Assembly (NCBI RefSeq): GCF_018308945.1
Contig: NZ_CP070501.1
Span: forward strand, 186,001 to 250,000
Origin: Agrococcus sp. Marseille-Q4369
GTDB taxonomy: Bacteria > Actinomycetota > Actinomycetes > Actinomycetales > Microbacteriaceae
Direction: 5' to 3'
DNA: 64,000 nucleotides
Below the pieces are notes generated by a model, which ran no database searches, was not told where the DNA came from, and was given only the letters and a program-made list of their open reading frames with translations. Shown here one piece after another: positions 37,418-46,002 of the stretch. Both the position numbers and the translations under genes were made by a program. Each line of letters opens with the position of its first letter. Within the stretch, counting starts at the first letter, position 1.

Positions 37418-38272
37418 GTGCTGATCGACTGGGACTCGTGGGGCGGCGACGTGCTCTCGCCGGAGGCGAAGGCGGCCAGGAAGCCGCCGCCGCCCAGGCA
37501 GGTCGCGGCCGAGCGCGAGCTCGTCCTCGAGCGGCACGACGGCTACGTCGGCGCGGTCGTCGGCATCGAGGCGGGCCACGTGCAGCTCGAGGATCGGCGC
37601 GGCAAGGTGCGGCTGTTCCCGCTCGGCCGCGGCTTCCTCGTCGAGGGCGTCGAGGTCGAGCTCGTGCCGCCCGCGGTCGAGAAGAGCGCGCCGACTCGCA
37701 CGGCGTCGGGCTCCCGCGCTGTCGAGGGGCTCAAGGCGCGCGTCGCGCTCCCGAGCCGCATCCTCGTCGAGGGCACCCACGACGCCGAGCTCGTCGAGCA
37801 GGTGTGGGGCCACGACCTGCGGGTCGAGGGCGTCGTGGTCGAGCCGCTCCACGGGGTCGACGACCTCGCGGGCATCGTCGCGGAGTTCGCGCCGAGCGCG
37901 ACGCGCCGCCTCGGGATCCTCGTCGACCATCTCGTGCCCGGCTCGAAGGAGACCAGGATCGCCCAGGCCGTCGAGCGCGGTCCGCACGCCGCGCACGTGC
38001 GCATCGTCGGGCATCCGTTCATCGACATCTGGCAAGCCGTGAAGCCCGCGCGGCTCGGCATCGAGCGCTGGCCCGACGTGCCGCGCGGCGAGGACTGGAA
38101 GCAGGGCACGCTCAAGCGGCTCGGGATGCCGCACCGCGACCAGCAGGACGTCGCGCGCGCGTGGCAGCGCATCCGCGGTCGCGTGCGCGACTGGAACGAC
38201 CTCGAGCCGGCCCTGCTCGCGCGCGTCGAGGAGCTCATCGACTTCGTGACGACGGGGCAGTCGGGGGCCTAG
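37418..38272 (+). CDS. DUF3097 family protein
   Basis: 284 residues. The whole length matches DUF3097, an actinobacterial family: WDSWGGDVLSPE at the start, RLFPLGRGFLVEGVEVELV, ILVEGTHDAELVEQVWGHDLR and IVGHPFIDIWQAVKPA. The ILVEGTHDAELVEQVWG stretch resembles a Toprim-like segment (E, then D-x-D-like acidic residues), so a nucleic acid role is possible. Start GTG, leaderless (TACGCT seven bases upstream). The stop shares a CTAG with the convergent SGNH gene. Confidence 0.88.
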   Translation: MLIDWDSWGGDVLSPEAKAARKPPPPRQVAAERELVLERHDGYVGAVVGIEAGHVQLEDRRGKVRLFPLGRGFLVEGVEVELVPPAVEKSAPTRTASGSRAVEGLKARVALPSRILVEGTHDAELVEQVWGHDLRVEGVVVEPLHGVDDLAGIVAEFAPSATRRLGILVDHLVPGSKETRIAQAVERGPHAAHVRIVGHPFIDIWQAVKPARLGIERWPDVPRGEDWKQGTLKRLGMPHRDQQDVARAWQRIRGRVRDWNDLEPALLARVEELIDFVTTGQSGA

Positions 38273-39030
38273 GTGATCGGCGGCACCTCGACGAAGCCGG
38301 GCAGCTTCGGATCGCGGCCGTCGCCCGAGGAGCGACCCGTGAACCGGCGGCCGAGCCACGGCATCACGAACTCGCGGTAGTAGGCGACGTCGCGGCGGCC
38401 CTCGGCGGTCGAGATCGCCGCGAGGTCGCGCCACGACTCGGGTGCGGGGTGACCGAGCGCCCGCAGCACGTTGCTCGCGACGTGCGCGTGCCCGGCGGCG
38501 TTGAGGTGCAGCCGATCGCGCGACCAGAAGCGGGGGCTCCGCAGCTCGACGTCCGACCAGTTGTCCACGTAGGGCGCGTCGAGGTCGGCGACCCGCGAGA
38601 CGACGGCGCGCGCGAGCGCATCGCCGCGGCGCTGCATGACGGCGCCGATGGGCATGACGCCCGAGGGGTTGCCGCCCGAGAGCATGATGGGGCGGATGCC
38701 TGCGGCCGCGATGCGGTGCGCGGCATCCGCGAGGCGCTCCCCGACGTGGTAGATCGAGACCTTCGGCCGGAGGATGTCGTTGCCGCCGCCGTTGATGCTG
38801 ATCGCGTCGGGGCCGAGCGCGATGGCCGCGTCGAGCTGCTCGTGCAGGATCTGCCCGAGCTTGCGGCCGCGGATCGCGAGGTTCGCGTAGCGCACCGGTG
38901 CGCCCTGCGCGGTCGCGAGGCCCGCGGCGACGAAGTCGGCCCAGCCGCGCACCGAGCCGTCGGGCAGCTCGTCGCCCACGCCCTCGGTGAAGCTGTCGCC
39001 GATGGCCACGAAGGATCCGATGTGCTGCAC
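38269..39030 (-). CDS. SGNH/GDSL hydrolase
   Basis: 253 residues without a signal peptide. The four blocks are visible: GDSFTEG near residue 11 (catalytic Ser), the Gly in NLAIRG, the Asn in GGGNDI and the D-x-x-H in DRLHLNAAGH near 170. It is a predicted cytoplasmic esterase or lipase. Start GTG with TAGGCT six bases upstream. Its TAG overlaps the TAG of the DUF3097 gene on the other strand. Confidence 0.92.
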   Translation of the reverse strand: MQHIGSFVAIGDSFTEGVGDELPDGSVRGWADFVAAGLATAQGAPVRYANLAIRGRKLGQILHEQLDAAIALGPDAISINGGGNDILRPKVSIYHVGERLADAAHRIAAAGIRPIMLSGGNPSGVMPIGAVMQRRGDALARAVVSRVADLDAPYVDNWSDVELRSPRFWSRDRLHLNAAGHAHVASNVLRALGHPAPESWRDLAAISTAEGRRDVAYYREFVMPWLGRRFTGRSSGDGRDPKLPGFVEVPPIT

Positions 39031-39070
39031 CCGTCGAGCCTACGCGCGCCACCCGCTCGACGCCCCGGGC

Positions 39071-39207
39071 TAGACTGGCTGGCGACACGGGAGTCCGGTG
39101 CGCCGGGCTGAGAGGAAGGCTGAAGCCTTCGACCGTCAAACCTGATCTGGATCATGCCAGCGCAGGGAGGACACGCACCCGTGCCATTCCACCGAGAAGG
39201 GCACTTC
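39071..39207 (+). promoter_or_regulatory. TPP riboswitch (THI element) with promoter and RBS-sequestering hairpin
   Basis: TAGACT at 39071-39076 is the likely -10. The aptamer runs from about 39083 to 39172: CTGAGAGG at 39108-39115, the variable P3 hairpin GAAGGC/GAAGCCTTC, ACCGTCAAACCTGATCTGG (39132-39150) and ATCATGCCAGCGCAGGGAGG, all textbook THI-box parts. After it, GTGCC at 39181-39185 can pair with GGCAC at 39200-39204, which includes the end of the GAGAAGGG ribosome site, suggesting control of translation initiation. Thiamine pyrophosphate would then shut the downstream transporter. Confidence 0.95.
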
Positions 39208-39831
39208 ATGACCACTGCATCCACTGCATCCGCTTCGTCGACCGGGCGCCGCCGCATCGGCCGCTGGCGGGTCGTCGACATCGTCGTCGCCGCCGTGCTC
39301 GGCGTCGCAACCGGCCTGCTGTTCGTGCTCTGGAACAGCGTCGGCTACGCATGGTTCAGCGTCATGGACGCGCTCACGCCCGGCTTCGGCGGCCTCGCCG
39401 TCGGCATCTGGCTGATCGGCGGCGTGCTGGGCGGGCTCATCATCCGCAAGCCGGGCGCGGCGCTCTTCGTGGAGCTGCTGGCGGCGACCGTGTCGATGCT
39501 GCTCGGCAGCCAGTGGTCGATCGAGACCGTCTACTCCGGCATCGCGCAGGGTCTGGGCGCCGAGCTGATCTTCCTGCTGTTCGCCTACCGACGCTTCGGC
39601 CTCGGCGTCGCCATGCTCGCCGGCATCGGCGCCGCCGTCGCCGCGTGGACGATCGAGCTGTTCATCTCGGGCAACCTCGCCATGAGCGGCGAGTTCCTGA
39701 TGATCTACCTCGGCTGCCTCGTCGTCTCGGGCGCCCTGCTCGCCGGCGTGGTCGGCTGGCTGCTGACACGGGCGCTGGCGGCGACCGGTGTGCTCGACCG
39801 CTTCGCCTCGGGTCGGTCGCGCGGCCGGTGA
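39208..39831 (+). CDS. ykoE: ECF transporter substrate-binding S component, thiamine/HMP type
   Basis: 207-residue membrane protein with six hydrophobic segments, the S component of a YkoEDC-type importer: FVLWNSVGYAWFSVMDALTPGFGGLAVGIWLIGGVLGGLIIRKPGAALFVE is the family core. The TPP riboswitch upstream identifies the ligand as thiamine or its pyrimidine precursor. The ATG follows GAGAAGGG; earlier in-frame ATGs lie within the riboswitch and are excluded. The stop overlaps the next start. Confidence 0.93.
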   Translation: MTTASTASASSTGRRRIGRWRVVDIVVAAVLGVATGLLFVLWNSVGYAWFSVMDALTPGFGGLAVGIWLIGGVLGGLIIRKPGAALFVELLAATVSMLLGSQWSIETVYSGIAQGLGAELIFLLFAYRRFGLGVAMLAGIGAAVAAWTIELFISGNLAMSGEFLMIYLGCLVVSGALLAGVVGWLLTRALAATGVLDRFASGRSRGR

Positions 39832-41270
39832 CCGGCTCCCGCATCCGCGCTCGCGGGTGGGGCTGGCGGCACGCCGGGCGGGAGGCGCCCGCCGTGGCCG
39901 GGCTCGACCTCGACGTCGAGCCCGGCGAGCGCGTGCTGCTGCTCGGGCCCTCCGGCGCGGGCAAGTCGACGCTCCTGTCGGCGCTCGCCGGCGTGCTCGG
40001 CGGCGACGAGGAGGGCGAGGAGACCGGCGAGCTGCTCGTCGACGGCGCCCACCCCGGGAGCCGGCGCGGCCTCGCCGGGCTCGTGCTGCAGGACCCGCAG
40101 GCCAACACGATCATGTCGCGCGTCGGCGACGACGTCGCCTTCGGCTGCGAGAACCTCGCGGTGCCGCGTGACGAGATCTGGCCGCGCGTGCTGGACGCGC
40201 TCGGCGCCGTCGGCCTCGACGTCGACCTCGACCGCTCGACCGCGGCGCTCTCGGGCGGGCAGCGGCAGCGGCTCGCGCTCGCGGGCGTCATCGCCATGCG
40301 CCCGGGCCTCATCCTGCTCGACGAGCCGACCGCGAACCTCGATCCCGTGGGCGTCGTCGAGGTGCGGGATGCGGTGGCGCGCGTCGCCGCCGCGACCGGG
40401 GCGACGCTCGTGGTCGTCGAGCACCGCGTCGACACGTGGCTGCCCGTCGTCGACCGCGTCGTCGTGCTCGAGCCGCGCGGGGGCGTCGCGGCAGAGGGCT
40501 CGCCCCACGCGGTGCTCGATGTGCACGCGGAGCGCCTCGCGGCGGGCGGCGTGTGGGTGCCGGGGCTCCCGGTCGAGGTCGCGCGCGAGCGCCGCGCGGC
40601 CGGGCCGGCGCTGCTCGTCGCCGAGGCGCTGCGGTCCGGTCGCGCTGGCGAGGCCGTGCACGAGCCCATCGGCGTCGAGGTTCGTGCAGGCGAGGCACTC
40701 GTTGTCACCGGGCGGAACGGCGTTGGCAAGTCGACCCTCGCGCTGACCCTCGCGGGACTCCTGCCGCCGGTCGCGGGCGCGGTGCGCGCGACGACGGAGC
40801 TGCGCGGCGGCGCAGCGGCCGAGGCGCCGATGCGCTGGCGACCGAAGCAGCTCGCGACGCGCATCGGCACGGTCTTCCAGCAGCCCGAGCACCAGTTCGT
40901 CGCCGCGCGCGTGCACGACGAGGTCGCGGCGGGGCTGCGGGCGCTCGGGCGGGACGACGCCCAGGTGCGCGACCGCGTCGACGCGCTGCTCGCGGCGCTG
41001 CGGCTCGACCACCTCGCCGACGTCAACCCCTTCACGCTCTCGGGCGGTGAGCAGCGGCGGCTCTCGGTCGCGACGGTCCTCGCGCCCGCGCCGCGCGTGA
41101 TGGTGCTCGACGAGCCGACGTTCGGGCAGGACCGCCGCACGTGGCAGGAACTCGTCCGGCTCATCGCGTCGCTCGTCGACGACGACGGATGCGCGGTCGT
41201 CGCGGTGACCCACGACGCCGACGTCGAGCGCGTGCTCGGCGATCGCGTACTGCGGCTGGGCGCCGCGTGA
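39828..41270 (+). CDS. ykoD: ECF transporter duplicated ATPase, YkoD type
   Basis: 480 residues, two fused ABC ATPase domains. First: Walker A GPSGAGKST near residue 40, signature LSGGQRQRLALAG, Walker B ILLDEPTANLD. Second: Walker A GRNGVGKST near residue 300, signature LSGGEQRRLSVAT, Walker B VMVLDEPTFGQD. Both look active. It energises the YkoE-YkoC membrane pair. GTG start overlapping the ykoE stop as GTGA. Confidence 0.94.
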   Translation: MTGSRIRARGWGWRHAGREAPAVAGLDLDVEPGERVLLLGPSGAGKSTLLSALAGVLGGDEEGEETGELLVDGAHPGSRRGLAGLVLQDPQANTIMSRVGDDVAFGCENLAVPRDEIWPRVLDALGAVGLDVDLDRSTAALSGGQRQRLALAGVIAMRPGLILLDEPTANLDPVGVVEVRDAVARVAAATGATLVVVEHRVDTWLPVVDRVVVLEPRGGVAAEGSPHAVLDVHAERLAAGGVWVPGLPVEVARERRAAGPALLVAEALRSGRAGEAVHEPIGVEVRAGEALVVTGRNGVGKSTLALTLAGLLPPVAGAVRATTELRGGAAAEAPMRWRPKQLATRIGTVFQQPEHQFVAARVHDEVAAGLRALGRDDAQVRDRVDALLAALRLDHLADVNPFTLSGGEQRRLSVATVLAPAPRVMVLDEPTFGQDRRTWQELVRLIASLVDDDGCAVVAVTHDADVERVLGDRVLRLGAA

Positions 41271-42025
41271 AGGCGCTCGAGCGGGTGAACCCCGTCACGC
41301 CCATCCTCGCGGCGGTGCTCTACTCCATCCCGATGCTGCTCACGATCGACGTCGTCACGGCGGCCGTCGCGCTCGCCGCGTGGGCGATCGTCTTCGCGAG
41401 CGTCGGGATCGGCCCCCGCACCGTCGTGCGCCGCTCGTGGCCGCTGCTCGTCGCCGCGCCGCTCTCGGCCGTCAGCATGCTGCTCTACGCCGAGCCGGCC
41501 GGACGCATCCACGCCCAGGTCTGGCTCGCCGTCATCAGCGACCGCTCGATCGAGCTCGCGCTCGCGATCGGCCTGCGCGTGCTGGCGGTCGGCGTGCCGA
41601 CGCTCGTCGCGCTCGTCGGCGTCGACCCGACGCGGCTCGCCGACGGCCTCGCGCAGGTCGCGCGGCTGCCGCACCGGTTCGTGCTCGCGGCGCTCGCGGG
41701 CACGCGCCTGTTCGGCGTGCTCGGCGAGGACTGGCGGCAGATCTCGCTCGCGCGGCGAGCCCGCGGGCTCGGCGACACGGGCGCCGTGCGGCGGTCGCTG
41801 CAAGCGGCGTTCGCGCTGCTCGTCGTCGCGCTGCGGCGCGGCGGCACGCTCGCGACCGCGATGGAGGCGCGCGGGTTCGGCGGGCCGGAGCGCACATGGG
41901 CACGGCCGTCGACGCTCGGGTGGCGCGATGCGGTGCTCGTGCTGCTCGTCGCCCTCGTGACGGCGACCGCGCTCGGCGTCTCACTCGCGGCAGGATCGTT
42001 CTCGCCGGTGTGGGAGAGGGCGTGA
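41267..42025 (+). CDS. ykoC: ECF transporter transmembrane T component, YkoC type
   Basis: 252 residues, five or six membrane helices and the T-component coupling motifs of the A-R-G form: ARRARGLGDTG near residue 162 and MEARGFGG near 205, which dock to the ATPase domains. It completes the YkoEDC importer. GTG start overlapping ykoD (GTGA). Confidence 0.94.
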   Translation: MKALERVNPVTPILAAVLYSIPMLLTIDVVTAAVALAAWAIVFASVGIGPRTVVRRSWPLLVAAPLSAVSMLLYAEPAGRIHAQVWLAVISDRSIELALAIGLRVLAVGVPTLVALVGVDPTRLADGLAQVARLPHRFVLAALAGTRLFGVLGEDWRQISLARRARGLGDTGAVRRSLQAAFALLVVALRRGGTLATAMEARGFGGPERTWARPSTLGWRDAVLVLLVALVTATALGVSLAAGSFSPVWERA

Positions 42026-42492
42026 TGCTGACGATCATCGACGGGCGATCCGGTGCAGGCAAGACCGAGCTCGCCGCGCGGCTCGCCGCCGAGACGGGCG
42101 CGCGCGTCATCCACATGGACGATCTCTACGCGGGCTGGCACGGGCTCGCGACCGGCTCGCGGCTGCTCGAGCGCGGCATCCTCGCGCCGCTCGTCGCCGG
42201 TCGCACGGCGGTGTGGCGGCGGTGGGACTGGGCGGCCGGCGACTGGGGAGACGAGGATCGCGCCGAGCCGGGGGAGCCGCTCATCGTCGAGGGCTGCGGC
42301 TCGCTCACGCTGCAGTCGCGCGAGCACGCCGGCCGGGCGCTGTGGCTCGAGGCTCCGGAGGAGGTGCGGCACGCCCGCGCGCTCTCGCGCGACGGCGAGG
42401 ACTCGTGGTGGATGCTGTGGCGCGAGCAGGAGGACGCCCACGTCGCCGCGAACGACCCCGCAGCGCTCGCCGACGAGGTCATCCGCACCTGA
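42025..42492 (+). CDS. Small P-loop nucleoside/nucleotide kinase-like protein
   Basis: 155 residues. Walker A DGRSGAGKTELA at residues 6-17, RVIHMDDLYAGWHGL (lid/substrate Asp), and IVEGCGSL near 90. It resembles uridine-kinase-like P-loop kinases found as orphan genes in actinobacteria. It is coupled to ykoC by TGATG, so it is the last gene under the TPP riboswitch, which suggests, without proof, a role in salvage of an imported thiamine precursor. GTG 42022 is an alternative start. Confidence 0.85.
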   Translation: MLTIIDGRSGAGKTELAARLAAETGARVIHMDDLYAGWHGLATGSRLLERGILAPLVAGRTAVWRRWDWAAGDWGDEDRAEPGEPLIVEGCGSLTLQSREHAGRALWLEAPEEVRHARALSRDGEDSWWMLWREQEDAHVAANDPAALADEVIRT

Positions 42493-42557
42493 GCTGCGCC
42501 CTCCACAGCTGCTCGCCCCGCTCCTCGCATGTGGGTGGTGCACGGGAGGATCAGGGC

Positions 42558-44195
42558 ATGGAGACGCAGCCCGGCAGCGGAGCGGAAGCGCTCGACGCGC
42601 TGCCGCTCGAGCCGCGCTCGGCGGCCGAGATCGCCGCGGACGACGAGCTCGACGCGTTCCTCGCCGAGCTGTCGGCCCAGGTCGCGGCGATGTCGGAGGA
42701 GCAGGTCGAGGCAGCGGCCGAGCGCGGCGTGCCGATCCCGCCGCTCCCGCGAGCCCCGGAGTCGGCGGCGGAGCGGCGCTTGCGGCTCGACGGGGAGCTC
42801 CTCTCCGAGCTCGTGACGATCGAGGCGCAGTCGGCGCGGCTCGAGGGCCGGCGGCGCGCGCTGCTCGCCGAGCACATGCAGAGGATGATCGACCAGCCCG
42901 GCGACACCGGCGCGATGCTGCGCGAGATCGCGTCGTTCGCGGCGGTCGAGCTCGGTCTGACGAACCCGACCGTCGAGCGGCACATCACCGAGGCCTGGAC
43001 CATCGTCCGCGAGCTCCCCGCCGCCCACGAGGCAGCCGCCGAGGGGCGCATCACCGCGAGCCACCTGCGGATCATCGAGGCCGAGACCCGCGCGCTGCGC
43101 GATGATGCGGCAGTCACGCCAGCCGATCGCGACCGGGTGGTCGCCGAGCTCGTCGATGTCGCCGAGCGCACGAGCACCGCGAGGCTGCGGTCGAAGGCGA
43201 AGCAGGTCGTGAACGATGTGCTCTCGACGCCGCTGCAGGTCCGGCACGAGACGGCTCGGCAGCGGCGGCGGGTGGAGGTGTCGGATGCGGGTGATGGGAT
43301 GGCGCACCTGTACGCGTTCCTGCCGGCGCTGGAGGCGTTCGCGGTGCTCGATCGGCTGACGCAGGCGGCGCGCGGGAAGCCGAAGGAGGATCCTCGCTCG
43401 TTCGACCAGTTCCGGGCGGATGCGTTCCAGGAGCTGCTGCTGTCCGGCGTGGTGCCGGAGGACCTGCACGGCACGTCCGGCATCCGGGTCAAGCCGATGA
43501 TCGCGATCCCCGCGGGCGGGCTGTGCTTCGACGGCACGGCGGCGGAGGCCGAGGCGGCCGGGCACCGGTTCCCGGCGATGCTCGACGGGAAGGTGATCGT
43601 CGACCTCGAGACCGCCAGGCGGCTGGCGGGGGAGGCGTCGACCTGGCTGCGGCTCTTCACCGACCCCGTGACGGGCGTCGCGGTCACGGTCGACTCGTAC
43701 ACCCCGACCGCTGGGCAGCGGCACGTCCTGCTCGGGCGCGATCAGCGCTGTCGAGCACCCGGGTGTCCGCATCCGGCCCGCCGCGCCGACCTCGACCACA
43801 CCCTCGCGTGGGCCGAGGGCGGCGCGACGAGCCTCGACAACCTCGGCTTCGTCTGCCGCCGAGATCACGTCCTCAAGCACAGCTCCCGCTGGTCGGTCGA
43901 GCAGCTGCCGCACGGGGTGCTGCGCTGGACGTCACCGCTCGGGCAGGTGATCGACGACCTGCCCGAGCCGGTCGGGCCCGTGTTCACCGACATGCCGCGC
44001 ACGAAGCCGAGACCGCCCACCCGCACTCGCGCTGAGCGGCGTGCCGATCAGCGCGCAGCGCTCGAGCGCCTCGGCCGCTGGGACGACCCGACCACCTGGC
44101 CCGAGCCCGATCCCGCCGCGCTTCGCGACTGGTACGGGAGTCCGGCGAGCGACGCGGTCGACGACGACCCGAACGCGCCACCGCTGCCGTTCTGA
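42558..44195 (+). CDS. DUF222 / HNH endonuclease signature protein (13E12-like)
   Basis: 545 residues. DUF222 covers about residues 60-380 (VERHITEAWTIVRELPAAHEAAAEGRITASHLRIIEAE). The HNH motif follows near residue 400: CRAPGCPHPARRADLDHTLAWAEGGATSLDNLGFVCRRDHVLKH, with the two Cys of the first zinc knuckle and the H-x-x-x-W-x-x-GG-x-T core. Such genes are multi-copy in many actinobacterial genomes and resemble the 13E12 REP family of mycobacteria; whether this copy is mobile or active is not known. ATG with GGGAGGA upstream. No inverted repeats or target duplications were seen. Confidence 0.93.
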   Translation: METQPGSGAEALDALPLEPRSAAEIAADDELDAFLAELSAQVAAMSEEQVEAAAERGVPIPPLPRAPESAAERRLRLDGELLSELVTIEAQSARLEGRRRALLAEHMQRMIDQPGDTGAMLREIASFAAVELGLTNPTVERHITEAWTIVRELPAAHEAAAEGRITASHLRIIEAETRALRDDAAVTPADRDRVVAELVDVAERTSTARLRSKAKQVVNDVLSTPLQVRHETARQRRRVEVSDAGDGMAHLYAFLPALEAFAVLDRLTQAARGKPKEDPRSFDQFRADAFQELLLSGVVPEDLHGTSGIRVKPMIAIPAGGLCFDGTAAEAEAAGHRFPAMLDGKVIVDLETARRLAGEASTWLRLFTDPVTGVAVTVDSYTPTAGQRHVLLGRDQRCRAPGCPHPARRADLDHTLAWAEGGATSLDNLGFVCRRDHVLKHSSRWSVEQLPHGVLRWTSPLGQVIDDLPEPVGPVFTDMPRTKPRPPTRTRAERRADQRAALERLGRWDDPTTWPEPDPAALRDWYGSPASDAVDDDPNAPPLPF

Positions 44196-44213
44196 TCGCG
44201 ACGCGGAGGGCGG

Positions 44214-44585
44214 CTACGCCCAGCCCAGCTCGTGCAGCTGCTCGTCGTCGATGCCGTAGAAGTGCGCGATCTCGTGCACGATCGTCGTCCGCACCTCGGC
44301 CCGCAGCTCGTCGATCGTCTCGGTCGAGTCGAGGTGCGGGAGCCGGTAGACCATGATCCGGTCCGGCAGCTCGCCGAAGCCGTACTGGCCGCGCTCGGTG
44401 ATCGCGACACCCTCGTAGATGCCGAGCAGGTCCTCCTCGGGGTGCTCGTCCTCGACGAGGAAGACGACGTTGTCGAGGCCCTCGACCATCTCGTCGGGCA
44501 GCGCGTCGAGCACCTCGGTGACGAGCGCCTCGAACGCGTCGTGGTCGAGCTCGAGCACCGCGACCGCCTCCCTCTGCATCCTCAT
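44214..44585 (-). CDS. Zincin-like metallopeptidase family protein
   Basis: 123 residues. The metal site is HEIAHFYGIDDEQLHELGW near the C-terminus, HExxHxxGxxDxxL, with Asp as third ligand; the N-terminal half has FEALVTEVLDALPDEM and NVVFLVEDEHP. This fits the short actinobacterial metallopeptidase family (Zincin_1). No signal peptide; cytoplasmic. ATG 44585 or 44579. The gene is divergent from the siderophore-interacting protein gene with 53 bases between them. Confidence 0.9.
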   Translation of the reverse strand: MRMQREAVAVLELDHDAFEALVTEVLDALPDEMVEGLDNVVFLVEDEHPEEDLLGIYEGVAITERGQYGFGELPDRIMVYRLPHLDSTETIDELRAEVRTTIVHEIAHFYGIDDEQLHELGWA

Positions 44586-44638
44586 CGTGAGCCTATCGAC
44601 CGCGGTCGGACGCAGTCCCGCTGATACCGTCGAGGACG

Positions 44639-45487
44639 ATGAGCGCCCCCGTCCGTCCCCCTCGCCCCAACCGTCCGCAGCACGTGATGGAGGTCGTCCG
44701 CGTCGAGCGGATCGCTCCGAGCATGGTGCGGATCTGGATCGGCGGCGACGGCTACGCGACCTTCGCACCCAACGCGTTCACCGACGCCTACGTCAAGATC
44801 TGGTTCGCCAAGCCCGAGCTCGGCCTGGAGCCGCCCTACGACGTCGCGGCCCTCCGCGAGTCGCTCGCGCCCGACGACCTGCCGGTCACCCGCACCTACA
44901 CCGTGCGCGCGATCGCCGACGACTCCTTCGCGATCGACGTCGTCGTGCACGGCGATCAGGGCCTCGCAGGTCCATGGGCCGCGCGCGTGCAGCCGGGGGA
45001 GCGCGTCGTGTTCGGCGGCCCGGGCGGCGCCTTCGCGCCCGACGAGACCGCGGCGTGGCACCTCTTCCTCGGCGATGAGTCGTCGCTCCCGGCGATCGCG
45101 CGGAGCGTCGAGTCGCTCCCCGCGACCGCGCGCGGCGCCGCGCTCATCGAGGTGCGGGATGGGTCGGAGGAGCTCCCGTTCTCGGCTCCCGACGGCTTCG
45201 AGGTGCGGTGGCTGCACCGCGGCGAGGCGAGCGCGGACACCGTCGGACTGCTCGCCGACCAGACCGCGGCGCTCGAGCTGCCGGAGGGACGAGGCCAGGT
45301 CTTCGCGCACGGCGAGCGCGAGTCGATGAAGGCGCTCCGCGACGAGCTGCTCGTGCGCCGCGGACTCGAGCGCTCGCAGGTGTCGCTCTCGGGCTACTGG
45401 GCGCTCGGGCGCACGGAGGACCGCTTCCAGGCCGAGAAGCGCGAGCCGATCGGGCAGATCCTGCCGCCGGCGCACGCGGCCTCCTAG
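44639..45487 (+). CDS. Siderophore-interacting protein (FAD-dependent ferric-siderophore reductase)
   Basis: 282 residues. FAD-binding barrel (VRVERIAPSMVRIWIGG), flavin motif TRTYTVRA near residue 85, GPGGAF, and the NAD(P)H-binding part with LGDESSLPAIARSVESL, ending with GYWALGRTED. It would release iron from imported siderophores by reduction. No siderophore transporter or regulator is nearby. Start ATG with TACCGT eight bases upstream, leaderless. Confidence 0.92.
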   Translation: MSAPVRPPRPNRPQHVMEVVRVERIAPSMVRIWIGGDGYATFAPNAFTDAYVKIWFAKPELGLEPPYDVAALRESLAPDDLPVTRTYTVRAIADDSFAIDVVVHGDQGLAGPWAARVQPGERVVFGGPGGAFAPDETAAWHLFLGDESSLPAIARSVESLPATARGAALIEVRDGSEELPFSAPDGFEVRWLHRGEASADTVGLLADQTAALELPEGRGQVFAHGERESMKALRDELLVRRGLERSQVSLSGYWALGRTEDRFQAEKREPIGQILPPAHAAS

Positions 45488-45520
45488 CCGGCCCCCAGCG
45501 CCGCGCGACACACTGACCGC

Positions 45521-45811
45521 ATGACGCGCGCGCCCGACGGCCCGATGGAGTCGGCCATCCTCGACCTCCTGGCGCGGCGCCGCGACGGTGCGACGATCTG
45601 CCCGAGCGACGCGGCGAAGGCCGTCGCGGGCCCGGACGAGGCCGACTGGCGACCGCAGATGGATGCGGCGCGCGACGCTGCTCGCAGGCTCGTCGCCGAT
45701 GGTGCCGTCGAGGTCACGCAGCGCGGCGAGGTCGTCGACCTCGACAGCGCGAAGGGGCCCATCCGCATCCGCCTCGCCCAGCGTGCCGAGCCTCCCGATG
45801 GAACCGCCTAG
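45521..45811 (+). CDS. DUF3253 domain protein
   Basis: 96 residues. A short winged-helix-like protein: ILDLLARRRDGATICPSDAAKAV, WRPQMDAARDAARRLVADGAVEVTQRGEVVD and GPIRIRLA match DUF3253, which is usually found alone in actinobacteria and proteobacteria. The fold suggests DNA binding, but the function is unknown. It is closed by a strong terminator. Confidence 0.85.
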   Translation: MTRAPDGPMESAILDLLARRRDGATICPSDAAKAVAGPDEADWRPQMDAARDAARRLVADGAVEVTQRGEVVDLDSAKGPIRIRLAQRAEPPDGTA

Positions 45812-45818
45812 GAGCGGC

Positions 45819-45851
45819 GAAGGCCCGGAGGACATGATCCTCCGGGCCTTC
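45819..45851. terminator. Hairpin terminator after the DUF3253 gene
   Basis: A 14-bp stem (45819-45832 with 45838-45851) with loop CATGA. It also lies just beyond the 3' end of tRNA-His on the other strand, so it may serve both. Confidence 0.88.
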
Positions 45852-45855
45852 CGCG

Positions 45856-45931
45856 TGGGGTGAGTAACGGGGCTTGAACCCGCGGCCTCCTCGACCACAA
45901 CGAGGCGCTCTACCAACTGAGCTATACCCAC
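45856..45931 (-). tRNA. tRNA-His (anticodon GTG)
   Basis: Cloverleaf on the minus strand: acceptor GTGGGTA/TACTCAC, D arm GCTC-GAGC, anticodon stem CCTCG/CGAGG with loop TTGTGGT, giving anticodon GTG, T arm GCGGG/CCCGT. G at the -1 position (45932) opposite C73 is the identity mark of tRNA-His. CCA is encoded (45858-45856). Confidence 0.95.
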
Positions 45932-46002
45932 CATGTGCGCGAGCGCAACCATGACAGCATACGACATCCGCGACGCCCGCACGACATCGGCGGGACGGTG
46001 TG

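Noticed and set aside
39154-39207. YkoE starting at ATG 39154
   Set aside because: That ATG lies in the conserved 3' part of the TPP riboswitch; ATG 39208 has the ribosome site and the proper N-terminus.
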